Source: DATLHO01 sp035539855 | Lineage (GTDB): Bacteria > Bacteroidota > Ignavibacteria > OLB7 | NCBI GenBank assembly: GCA_035539855.1 | Contig: DATLHO010000132.1 | Location: 1 to 10,966 of the forward strand | Reading direction: 5' to 3' | Length of the DNA stretch: 10,966 nt | Shown here: positions 1 to 7,494 of the stretch, in pieces | Numbering within the stretch: the first letter of the stretch is position 1 | Layout of the letters: every line of letters begins with the position of its first letter | The notes under the pieces: model-generated | The model's database searches: none | What the model was told of the DNA's origin: nothing | The model's input: the letters and a program-made list of their open reading frames with translations, nothing else | Made by a program: the position numbers and the translations under genes

Positions 1-1623
1 TACCAGGAGTTCTGTCGCATCCTCGGCGTCGACGAGGAGACGATCGACCGCAACGCCGCGACGTTCAGGATGCTCGGGATGATCGAGGGACGCATCTACT
101 ACAACCTCCTGAACTGGTACCGCATGCTCGCGCTGCTGCCGGGCTATCGGATCAACGCCGCGTTCATGGAGCAGATGATGGGCGTCAGCGAGCGGCTCGA
201 AGAGACCCCCGCGATCGTGCCGAGCGATCGCAACCCGTGGCTGCGGCTCGGCGCATCGGTCTACCGACTGATCGCGAACCTCTCGACGCTGCCGCGACAG
301 ATCGACGAGTTCCAGGAGCACCTGACGCGCACGCTCGCGCCGTACGAGAACCGCGACCTGCGCGGCCTGCTGCCGCACGAGCTCGCGGAGGTCTACCGGC
401 TGCTCGAGCGCGAGCTTCTGCGCCGCTGGCGCGTGCCGATCCTCAACGACTTCTACACGATGGTCTTCTTCGGCGCGCTCAAGAAGAGCGTCGAGAAGCT
501 GGGCATCGACGGCGGCGCGACGCTGCACAACGACCTGCTCAGTGGCGAGGGCGACATCGTCTCGACCGAGCCGCCGCGTCACCTGCGCCGCATCGCCGAC
601 GCGATCCGCGATCGCGATGGTCTCGCGGACCGCATCCTCGCCGAGGACCCGTCGCGCGCGCTCGGCCTGATGACCGACGACCCCGCAGTCGGCCCGCTCG
701 TGCGCGAGTACCTCGATCGCTTCGGCAACCGCTATCCCGGCGAGCTGCGGCTCGAGACGATCACGCCGGCCGAGCAGCCCGAGCTGCTCGTTGCGCAGAT
801 CGCGACGATCCTGCGGCAGGGCTCCGACGCGCCGTCGGGCGACGCGACCGCCGCCGCCCGCACCCGCCGCGACGCCGAGCGCACGGTCGGGCGCGCGATG
901 CGCGGTCCGCTGCGCAAGGCGCTCCACCGCTGGGTTCTGGGCCAGGCGCGCGTTCGCGTGCGCAACCGCGAGAACCTCCGGTTCGAGCGCACGCGCGTCT
1001 TCGCCGTCGTCCGCAGGATCTTCCTCGCGTTCGGCGCGCGGTTGTACGCCGAGGGCGTCCTCGACGACCCTCGCGACGTGTTCTTCCTGACGAAGGAGGA
1101 GGTCTTCGCATGGGTCGACGGCACCGCGGTCACGACCGATCTGCGCGCGCTCGTCGCGCTGCGCCGGCGCGAGCACGAGAGCCATCTCGCCGCTCGTCCG
1201 GACGATCGCTTCGTGACGTGGGGAATGGTCTACCAGGGCAACGACTTCCGCACCGGCCGGGCGGCTCCGACGATCGACGATGCCGGCGTGCTCACGGGCA
1301 CGCCGTGCTCCGCGGGCGTCGTGCGCGCGATCGTGCGCGTCGTGCGCGATCCGGCGCTGGCGCCCGCGCTCGACGGCGCGATCCTCGTGGCCGAGCGGAC
1401 CGATCCGGGGTGGGTGCCGCTGTTCGCGGCGGCGGGGGGATTGCTCGTCGAGCGTGGCAGTCTGCTCTCGCACTCGGCGATCGTGGCACGCGAGATGGGA
1501 ATCCCCGCCATCGTCGCGATCCCCGGATTGATGGACCGGCTCGTCGACGGCGAGCTCGTCGAGATGGATGGCGGCACCGGGATCGTCCGGCGCCTGAACG
1601 ACTCACCCGAAGAGAACCCGTGA
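1..1623 (+). CDS. PEP-utilizing/phosphohistidine dikinase-like protein, 5'-truncated by the window edge
   Basis: The reading frame is open from base 1, so the true start lies upstream; 540 residues are visible. The C-terminal ~100 residues form a PEP-utilizing-enzyme swivelling domain: it opens with TPCSAGVVRA and carries the phosphohistidine motif ERGSLLSHSAIVAREMG, with the catalytic His at visible residue 491 (codon 1471-1473). The protein ends 49 residues after this His, so it has no C-terminal PEP/pyruvate-binding TIM barrel. That order matches rifampicin phosphotransferase-like enzymes (ATP-grasp, acceptor-binding middle, His domain) better than true PEP synthase. In the family, the His carries phosphate from ATP to an acceptor; here the acceptor is unknown. 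The visible first ~440 residues would be the linker and acceptor-binding region, and an ATP-grasp domain is expected upstream but not seen. The stop overlaps the next gene's GTG by 4 bases, which suggests translational coupling. Family call is firm, substrate unknown. Confidence 0.85.
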   Translation, partial: YQEFCRILGVDEETIDRNAATFRMLGMIEGRIYYNLLNWYRMLALLPGYRINAAFMEQMMGVSERLEETPAIVPSDRNPWLRLGASVYRLIANLSTLPRQIDEFQEHLTRTLAPYENRDLRGLLPHELAEVYRLLERELLRRWRVPILNDFYTMVFFGALKKSVEKLGIDGGATLHNDLLSGEGDIVSTEPPRHLRRIADAIRDRDGLADRILAEDPSRALGLMTDDPAVGPLVREYLDRFGNRYPGELRLETITPAEQPELLVAQIATILRQGSDAPSGDATAAARTRRDAERTVGRAMRGPLRKALHRWVLGQARVRVRNRENLRFERTRVFAVVRRIFLAFGARLYAEGVLDDPRDVFFLTKEEVFAWVDGTAVTTDLRALVALRRREHESHLAARPDDRFVTWGMVYQGNDFRTGRAAPTIDDAGVLTGTPCSAGVVRAIVRVVRDPALAPALDGAILVAERTDPGWVPLFAAAGGLLVERGSLLSHSAIVAREMGIPAIVAIPGLMDRLVDGELVEMDGGTGIVRRLNDSPEENP

Positions 1624-2717
1624 GCGACATCGCCGCGCGCGCGTCGTTCGACTTCGTGCGCTATGCCAACTGCTGGGAGGACGCAGCGATCCTCCTCGAA
1701 GCTCTCGAGCCGATGGCGTCGAGCGTCTGCCTGTCGATCGTCTCCGGCGGCGACAACACGCTCGCGCTCCTTGCGCGCGACCCGGAGCTCGTCGTCGGCG
1801 TCGACATCAACCCGGCGCAGATCGCGACGCTCGACATGAAGCGCGCGGCGATCGCGGCGATCGAGCACCCGGAGCTACTCGAGTTCCTCGGCGTGCGAGC
1901 GGCTCGGCGGCCGCGTCTGGAGACCTATCGACTGCTGCGATCGGAGCTCGCGCCCGACGCGCGCGCGTTCTGGGACCGGCACGAGCGCGAGATCGAGCTC
2001 GGCGTCATTCACGCCGGGAAGTTCGAGGAGTACTTCGGACATTTCCGGCGGTGGGTGCTGCCGCTGGTGCATCGCCGGGCGACGACCGCGCGGCTGCTCG
2101 AGTCGAAGTCGCAGGCCGAGCGCACCGCGTTCTACGAGCGCACGTGGGATACGCGGCGGTGGCGGGCGGTCTTCCGCGTGTTCTTCAGCGAGTTCGTCAT
2201 GGGCCGCATGGGACGCGATCCCGAGTTCTTTCGCTATGTCGAGGGCAGCGTCTCCGAGCGCATCCTCGCGCGCGTCCGGCACGCGCTGACGACACTGCCC
2301 GGCGAGGACAATCCGTTCATGCGCTACATCCTCTCCGGCAGCTTCGACGGCGCATTGCCGGTCTATCTGGAGCCCGCGAACACCGAGAGGATCCGACGCA
2401 ACCTCGATCGACTTCGCGTGGTCACAGGGACCATCGAGGATGCCGACCGTCAGCTCGGCGTTCGCTACGACGCCTGCAATCTCTCGGACATCTTCGAGTA
2501 CATGCGCGACGACGTGTTCGCGGCCGTGACGTCGCAGCTCATCGGTGTCTGTCGTGAGGGAGCGCGACTCGCGTACTGGAACATGCTCGTTCCGCGCAGC
2601 GTCGCCGCGGCGCACCCGGAGCGGGTCGTCGCCGACGACGGCGCGGCTCGACGACTGTTCGCGAGCGATCGCGCGTTCTTCTACCAGGCATTCCATCTCG
2701 ATCGCGTTCGCGCATGA
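1620..2717 (+). CDS. DUF3419 / BtaA-like SAM:diacylglycerol 3-amino-3-carboxypropyl transferase
   Basis: This 365-residue protein starts at GTG 1620, inside the previous gene's stop (GTGA overlap). The next in-frame Met is at residue 32, after the conserved N-terminal block FVRYANCWEDA (residues 12-22), so GTG is the better start. The SAM-binding part is visible as LSIVSGGDNTLALL (residues 38-51) followed by VVGVDINPAQ (58-67). A second family signature, YDACNLSDIFEYM, lies at 283-295. In characterised relatives (BtaA), the enzyme transfers the 3-amino-3-carboxypropyl group of SAM to diacylglycerol, giving diacylglyceryl-homoserine, the precursor of betaine lipids. No BtaB-like N-methyltransferase follows in this window, so the product could stay unmethylated or the acceptor could be another lipid. 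The family call is strong. The exact acceptor is inferred, and neighbours 3 and 7 being membrane lipid enzymes fits a lipid role. Confidence 0.85.
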   Translation: MSDIAARASFDFVRYANCWEDAAILLEALEPMASSVCLSIVSGGDNTLALLARDPELVVGVDINPAQIATLDMKRAAIAAIEHPELLEFLGVRAARRPRLETYRLLRSELAPDARAFWDRHEREIELGVIHAGKFEEYFGHFRRWVLPLVHRRATTARLLESKSQAERTAFYERTWDTRRWRAVFRVFFSEFVMGRMGRDPEFFRYVEGSVSERILARVRHALTTLPGEDNPFMRYILSGSFDGALPVYLEPANTERIRRNLDRLRVVTGTIEDADRQLGVRYDACNLSDIFEYMRDDVFAAVTSQLIGVCREGARLAYWNMLVPRSVAAAHPERVVADDGAARRLFASDRAFFYQAFHLDRVRA

Positions 2718-3535
2718 TCCCTGGCTCGGATATCGCTCCTGCCCTTCTCGTCGCGGTGCTCTACCTCGCGCTCTTCGGCACGGTCGAGCTCATCGGCCGG
2801 CGCACCGGAATCGATCCGGAGCTGACGCGCAAGGCGGTGCACATCGGCGCCGGGCTGGTCGCGCTTTCGTTTCCGGTGATCTTCCGCTCGCACCTGACGG
2901 TGCTCGTGCTCGCGGCGCTCTTCGGCACGTTGCTGTTCGCGGCACGACGGCTGCGACTGCTGCCGTCGGTGCACGGTGTGAAGCGCGACACGGTCGGCGA
3001 GCTGCTCTACCCCGTCGCGGTCTACGGCACATTGCTCCTGGCAACGCGCACCGCGACGCTTAGCTTCTACACAGTCTGCGTGCTGCTGCTCGCGGTCGGC
3101 GACGGGCTCGCCGGCGTCGTCGGCACGCGCGTCGCGAGTCCGGGCTATCGCGTCGCAGGCGGCAGGAAGTCGCTCGCGGGATCGCTCACGTTCTTCGTCG
3201 TCGCGCTCGGCGCCATCGCCGGAACGCTCATCGCCACGGGCGACCAGCCGGCGCACGCCGCGCTGGTCGCGAGCGTCGCTGGACTGCTGATCACGGGCCT
3301 CGAGGCGATCTCGACGCACGGCAGCGACAACATCACGGTATCGCTCGGAGGCTGGTGCGTGCTCGCGATCACGACGGCGCGCACGACCGCCGAGCTCGCC
3401 GGAGACCTCGTGATGCTCGTCGTGACCGGCGCGATCCTGCTGGCGCTGCTCGGGCGCGCGCGCTTCGGCGTCGTCGGCGGCATCGCGGGCGCCCTCGTCG
3501 CGTTCACGGCCTGGATGCTCGTCGCGGCTCGGTAG
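2714..3535 (+). CDS. Membrane CTP-dependent lipid kinase (phytol kinase/dolichol kinase/SEC59 family)
   Basis: This is a 273-residue, very hydrophobic protein with about seven membrane segments. Family motifs appear in the expected order: ELTRKAVHIGAGL (residues 36-48, with R39, K40 and H43), the nucleotide-binding-type AVGDGLAGVVG (127-137, D130), GGRKSLAGS (149-157, K152), and E197 with DN at 205-206 near the end. This is the pattern of VTE5/VTE6 and dolichol kinases, which use CTP to phosphorylate a polyprenyl or isoprenoid alcohol or its monophosphate; the related CDP-diglyceride synthases share the fold. The ATG overlaps the upstream stop by 4 bases (ATGA), so it is probably translated together with the DUF3419 gene. 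The substrate here is unknown. An isoprenoid or long-chain alcohol is likely because an HMG-CoA reductase and a UbiA enzyme are in the same gene string. Annotation as a phosphatidate cytidylyltransferase-like protein would be an acceptable alternative. Confidence 0.82.
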   Translation: MIPGSDIAPALLVAVLYLALFGTVELIGRRTGIDPELTRKAVHIGAGLVALSFPVIFRSHLTVLVLAALFGTLLFAARRLRLLPSVHGVKRDTVGELLYPVAVYGTLLLATRTATLSFYTVCVLLLAVGDGLAGVVGTRVASPGYRVAGGRKSLAGSLTFFVVALGAIAGTLIATGDQPAHAALVASVAGLLITGLEAISTHGSDNITVSLGGWCVLAITTARTTAELAGDLVMLVVTGAILLALLGRARFGVVGGIAGALVAFTAWMLVAAR

Positions 3536-3664
3536 CTCGACGCGGAAGAGACGCGATCGTCGGAAGTCGCTTGAACCATTGGATCGGTCGACGCATCGTG
3601 CTTCGCCGATGGCCCTTTCACAACACCGGGCTCCCGGACCGCTTCACGCCTCACCCAGTCACGC
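3536..3664. other. 129-base gap in the + strand gene string
   Basis: This is the only sizeable gap between the seven + strand genes. I see no strong hairpin followed by a T run and no convincing sigma-70 promoter. TTGAAC at 3571-3576 resembles a -35 box, but the sequence 17 bases downstream (CATCGT) is a poor -10. No clear Shine-Dalgarno precedes the ATG at 3665. A secondary promoter for genes 4-7 could sit here but cannot be shown. Confidence 0.5.
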
Positions 3665-4648
3665 ATGCAGCTCGAGGTCTTCACGCCCGACTCGCCTCGC
3701 TACGCGGAGTTCCGCGCGCTCCCCGACGAGCTGTATCGCGGCGATCCGTTCTGGAGTCCGCCGGCCGATCCCTCGGCGGAGCTCGAGTCGCGCTGCTTCC
3801 TGTTGAGCGATCGGGGCCGCGCCATCGGCCGCGCCTGCGCCACGCGAGTCGAGGGCGACGCGTCGCTTCGCGTCGGCTGGTACGAGTGCATCGACGACGC
3901 GACGGCCGCCGCCACGCTGCTCGAGGGTGTCGCGGCGCTGGCTCGGGAGATGGGGATCGACACGATCATCGGTCCGATCAACGGCACGACGTGGCATCGC
4001 TACCGATTCGCCGATCCGTCGCCGGCGCCACCGTTCTTCCTCGACGTCCACAACAAGCCGTGGTATGCCGCGCAGTGGGTTGCCGCCGGCGCGACCGAGC
4101 TCGCGAGCTACTACTCGACCCGCTTCGACGGGCTCGGCGCGTACGACGAACACGACGCCCACGTCGAGCGCCAGCGCGAGCGCGGCGTGACCGTGCGCGA
4201 GCTGCGTACGGAGCGCATCGACGAGGAGCTGCGCACGATCCACGCGATCTCGCTCGAGGGCTTCCGCGACAACCTGCTGTACACGCCGATCGGCGTCGAC
4301 GCGTTCGTCGAACTGTACCGGCCGATCCTGCCGCTGGTGCGGCCGGAGCTCGTGCGCATCGCCGAAGACGCCGCCGGGCGGGCTGTGGGATTCGTCTTCG
4401 CGGTCGACAACATCCTCGAGCGCTCGCGTCGATCGCTCGTCATGAAGTCCGCGGCCGTGCTGCCGGAGCACGCGGGGCAGGGACTCGGGCATCTGCTGCT
4501 CGAGACGGTTCATCGCGCCGCGGCGGAGCGCGGCTACGACGAGATCATTCACGCGCTAATCCATCGCGACAACCGCTCCGGCCGCATCCTCGCCGGCCGC
4601 GCGCTGCCGCTGCGCACCTACCGGCTGTTCCGGATGGACCCGCGATGA
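3665..4648 (+). CDS. GNAT-family acyltransferase-like protein
   Basis: This 327-residue soluble protein has a GNAT-type acyl-CoA-binding signature in its C-terminal half: VMKSAAVLPEHAGQGLGHLLL (259-279), with the pyrophosphate-binding GQGLG at 271-275, followed by a typical helix and a closing beta segment (YDEIIHALIH, 291-300). The N-terminal half has a second GNAT-like look, with IIGPINGTTWHRYRF at 101-115. Proteins of this two-part layout are usually annotated as hypothetical or GNAT acetyltransferases, and their substrates are mostly unknown. The start at 3665 is the first good ATG, and MQLEVFTPDSPRYAEF reads as a natural domain start, though no clear ribosome-binding site precedes it. 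Its stop overlaps the ATG of the adenylating enzyme by 4 bases (ATGA). An acyl group activated by that enzyme might therefore be the donor here, but this is inference. Confidence 0.78.
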   Translation: MQLEVFTPDSPRYAEFRALPDELYRGDPFWSPPADPSAELESRCFLLSDRGRAIGRACATRVEGDASLRVGWYECIDDATAAATLLEGVAALAREMGIDTIIGPINGTTWHRYRFADPSPAPPFFLDVHNKPWYAAQWVAAGATELASYYSTRFDGLGAYDEHDAHVERQRERGVTVRELRTERIDEELRTIHAISLEGFRDNLLYTPIGVDAFVELYRPILPLVRPELVRIAEDAAGRAVGFVFAVDNILERSRRSLVMKSAAVLPEHAGQGLGHLLLETVHRAAAERGYDEIIHALIHRDNRSGRILAGRALPLRTYRLFRMDPR

Positions 4649-6180
4649 GCAACATCATCGAGATCTTTCGCCGTAACGCGGTGTCGTTCGCGACGACCGC
4701 TGCGCTCGTCGACGGCGATCGTGCGGTGACGTTCGCGGCGCTCGCGGCCGACGTTCGCCGTGTCGCGCGACGGCTCGAGCGCGAGGGAATCCGTCCGGGC
4801 GATCACGTGCTGCTGTTCGTGCCGATGTCGCGCGAGCTCTACACGCTGCTGCTGGCGCTGTTCCACATCGGCGCGGTCGCCGTCTTCGTCGACGCGTGGG
4901 CCGACCGGCGACGCCTCGCGCTGGCCGCGGGCCTGGTACCGCTGCGTGCGTTCATCGGCACGCGGCGCGCGCACGCGCTGCGCCTGCTCTCGCGGGACAT
5001 CCGTGCGATCCCGATCAAGCTCGTCGCGCGCACCGACTCGTGGCGCGCCGACGGCGTCGAACCGGCGGTGCACGCCGCGGCTCCGGGCGACGCGGCGCTC
5101 GTCACGTTCACCACCGGCAGCACCGGCGCGCCGAGAGGCGCCCGGCGGACGCACCGGTTTCTCGTCGCGCAGCACCGGTCGATCCTCGCGAGCTTCGACA
5201 CGCGGCACGGCGATATCGACCTGCCGATGCTCCCGATCTTCGTCCTCAACAACCTCGCGGCGGGCGCGACGACGGTGCTGCCCGCGGTCGATCCGCGTCG
5301 CGTCGACGAGTTCGATCCGGAGGTCGTCGTCGGGCAGATCGCGCGCGAGGGAGTCGCGACGACGACGGGATCGCCGGCGTTCTACGCGCGGCTTGCCGAG
5401 CACTGCATCGCGCACGACGTCCGGCTGCCGTCGCTGCGTCGGATCTTTCTCGGCGGCGCGCCCGTCGGACGTCGACTGGCGCGACGCCTGATCGAGGCGT
5501 TCCCGGCGACCGAGATCACGATCGTCTACGGCTCAACCGAGGCCGAGCCGGTGAGCATGATCGACGCACGCGAGATGCTCGATCGCGTCGATCGCCACGA
5601 GGGACTGCCCGTCGGGTTTCCGGTGCGCGCGATCGATCTGGTGATCGTGCCGATCACCGACGGCGCGATCAGCGTCGCGTCGGAGCAGGAGCTGCGCGCG
5701 CTCGCGCTGCCGGCCGGCGTGACCGGCGAGATCTGCGTCGCGGGCGAGCACGTGCTCGAAGAGTACTATGGCGATCGTGCATCGTGGATGGCCTCGAAGA
5801 TCGATGTCGGGGGACGGCTCTGGCATCGCACGGGCGATGGCGGCTATCGCGACACCGAGGGCGCGCTCTACCTGATGGGGCGCGTGCGCCAGAGCTTCGA
5901 GCGACGCGGCGAGCGCGTCTTCGTACTTCCGATCGAGGAGCAGGTGGCGGCAATTGACGGCGTGGCGTCGGGAACGATCCTGCTGATCGACGAACGATCG
6001 GTGCTCGTGATCGAGCCCGCGGCCGGCGCCGACCGTCGCGCGATCGAGCGTGCGGCGCGCGACGCGGTCGGCGGGTTCGACGATGTGCGCTTCATCGACG
6101 CGATGCCGCGCGATCCGCGGCACCGCTCGAAGATCGACTACGAGCGACTGCGTGCGATGGTGGGGATCAATCAACATTGA
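4645..6180 (+). CDS. AMP-dependent acyl-CoA synthetase/ligase-like adenylating enzyme
   Basis: This 511-residue member of the ANL adenylating superfamily is close to the usual full length. The visible core motifs are the phosphate-binding loop TFTTGSTGAPRG (154-165), the A5 motif YGSTEAEPVS (295-304), GEICVAGE (361-368), the A7 motif RTGD (395-398), the hinge region GRVRQSFERRGERV (412-425), and the C-terminal lysine region DPRHRSKIDY (490-499) with K496. Such enzymes activate a carboxylic acid with ATP and usually load it on CoA. YGSTEAEPV resembles the YGATEALPV of OleC-type enzymes, but I would not go further than a superfamily call. Two oddities are visible: the loop Lys normally found in PKG is Arg (R164), and the hinge position usually held by Asp appears to be R415. 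The gene starts inside the GNAT stop and ends 15 bases before HMG-CoA reductase, so it sits in the middle of the probable operon. Confidence 0.85.
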   Translation: MSNIIEIFRRNAVSFATTAALVDGDRAVTFAALAADVRRVARRLEREGIRPGDHVLLFVPMSRELYTLLLALFHIGAVAVFVDAWADRRRLALAAGLVPLRAFIGTRRAHALRLLSRDIRAIPIKLVARTDSWRADGVEPAVHAAAPGDAALVTFTTGSTGAPRGARRTHRFLVAQHRSILASFDTRHGDIDLPMLPIFVLNNLAAGATTVLPAVDPRRVDEFDPEVVVGQIAREGVATTTGSPAFYARLAEHCIAHDVRLPSLRRIFLGGAPVGRRLARRLIEAFPATEITIVYGSTEAEPVSMIDAREMLDRVDRHEGLPVGFPVRAIDLVIVPITDGAISVASEQELRALALPAGVTGEICVAGEHVLEEYYGDRASWMASKIDVGGRLWHRTGDGGYRDTEGALYLMGRVRQSFERRGERVFVLPIEEQVAAIDGVASGTILLIDERSVLVIEPAAGADRRAIERAARDAVGGFDDVRFIDAMPRDPRHRSKIDYERLRAMVGINQH

Positions 6181-6195
6181 ACGAGCCGGACGACC

Positions 6196-7488
6196 ATGGC
6201 GATATCGAGCAAGGGTGCACAGACGGCGATCGAGCGGCTGCTCGAGCGCGGCTCGGCCGAGGAGATCGTGGAGCGTCTCGGTCCTGTGTCTCCGGAGGTC
6301 ACCCCGCTGGCGACCGAGGTGCCGGAGCTGCGCAACTGGAGCGCCGAGAGCGTCGCGAAGCGCCGCGAGCTCATCACGAAGGAGCTCGGCCGCTCGATCC
6401 CGCATCTCAGCGGCGAGCGCACGCCAGGCGACCCGGCATTGCTGCGCGGGCACATCGAGGGCTTCATCGGAATGACGCAGGTGCCGACCGGACTGATCGG
6501 TCCGCTGCGCGTCAACGGCGTCGACGCCAGGGGCGACTTCCACGTTCCGCTGGCGACGACCGAGGGAGCGCTCGTCGCGAGCTATCACCGTGGCGCGCTG
6601 GTCGCGTCGCGCGCCGGCGGCGTGACGAGCGTCTGCCTGACCGAGCGCGTTCAGCGCTCGCCGAGCTTCACGTTCGGCACGTTCGGCGAGTGCGGGCTGT
6701 TCCTCATCTGGATCCTCGAGCACCGCGGCGAGTTCCAGCAGATCGTCGCGACGATGTCGTCGCACGCGAAGCTCGAGGAGATCCGACCGAACATGGACGG
6801 CAACCAGATCGCGCTCGTCTTCGAGTACACGACCGGCGACGCGGCGGGACAGAACATGGTCACCATCTGCACCGACGCGATCTGCCGCTACATCGTCGAA
6901 CACGCTCCGTCGAAGCCCGTCGTGTGGTACGTCGAGGGGAATCTCTCGGGCGACAAGAAGGCGACCGCGCTGTCGTTCACGTCGGTCCGCGGCAAGAAGG
7001 TGACCGCCGAGTGCCGCGTGCCGCGCGAGCTCGTCGAGCGGATGCTGCACACGACGCCCGAGGCGGTGATGAGCTACTGGAAGACCTCGGTGATCAACGG
7101 CGTGCAGAGCGGATCGATCGGCGTCAACGGACACTTCGCCAACGGCCTGGCGGCGATCTTCCTGGCGTGCGGCCAGGACGTCGCGTGCGTCTCGGAGGCA
7201 TCGGTCGGCACGACGCGATTCGACATGATCGGCGACGGCGACCTCTACATCTGCGTGACGCTCCCGAACCTCATCGTCGGCACCGTCGGCGGCGGCACGT
7301 CGCTTCCGACGCAGCGCGAATGCCTCGGCATCCTCGGCTGCGACGTCGACGGCACCGCACGGAAGTTCGCCGAGATCTGCGCCGCGACAATCCTCTGCGG
7401 CGAGCTCTCGATCGTCGCCGCGATCGCCACCGGCGACTTCGCCAAGGCGCACGCGCTGTTCGGACGGAGAAAGGGGGCGAGGGAATGA
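6196..7488 (+). CDS. Class I 3-hydroxy-3-methylglutaryl-CoA reductase
   Basis: This 430-residue soluble protein has the class I (eukaryote/archaea-type) HMG-CoA reductase sequence. Substrate and catalytic motifs are present: IGMTQVPTGLIGPL (91-104), PLATTEGALVASYHRGA with catalytic E123, EGNLSGDKKA with K254, GQDVACVSE with D328, the NADPH-site motif GDAAGQNM (214-221), GGGTSLPTQRECLGILG (365-381), and the late His H419 in AKAHALF. All four expected catalytic residues are therefore kept. The family reduces HMG-CoA to mevalonate with two NADPH, the committing step of the mevalonate pathway. There is no membrane domain, as expected for prokaryotic forms. No other mevalonate-pathway gene is in the window. 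The enzyme may feed isoprenoid supply for the neighbouring UbiA and lipid kinase, or it may have been adapted to another acyl thioester. GDAAGQNM differs from the usual GDAMGMNM at two positions. Confidence 0.93.
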   Translation: MAISSKGAQTAIERLLERGSAEEIVERLGPVSPEVTPLATEVPELRNWSAESVAKRRELITKELGRSIPHLSGERTPGDPALLRGHIEGFIGMTQVPTGLIGPLRVNGVDARGDFHVPLATTEGALVASYHRGALVASRAGGVTSVCLTERVQRSPSFTFGTFGECGLFLIWILEHRGEFQQIVATMSSHAKLEEIRPNMDGNQIALVFEYTTGDAAGQNMVTICTDAICRYIVEHAPSKPVVWYVEGNLSGDKKATALSFTSVRGKKVTAECRVPRELVERMLHTTPEAVMSYWKTSVINGVQSGSIGVNGHFANGLAAIFLACGQDVACVSEASVGTTRFDMIGDGDLYICVTLPNLIVGTVGGGTSLPTQRECLGILGCDVDGTARKFAEICAATILCGELSIVAAIATGDFAKAHALFGRRKGARE

Positions 7489-7494
7489 TCGACC

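Noticed and set aside
237..1619. Upstream extension of the DUF3419 reading frame over the first gene
   Set aside because: The translation is Arg/Ala-rich low complexity and lies on top of a convincing phosphohistidine protein. The conserved DUF3419 N-terminus begins right after the GTG at 1620.
1875..2696. 273-residue open frame on the - strand opposite the DUF3419 gene
   Set aside because: Same shadow pattern; no recognisable domain or start signal.
3355..4644. Upstream extension of the adenylating-enzyme frame
   Set aside because: It reads as Arg-rich filler over the kinase and GNAT genes. The ATG at 4645 gives a normal family start.
5533..7452. 639-residue open frame on the - strand
   Set aside because: It lies antisense to the adenylating enzyme and HMG-CoA reductase, with Arg/Asp/Ala/His-rich composition and no motif. 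It is a shadow of codon bias in high-GC DNA.
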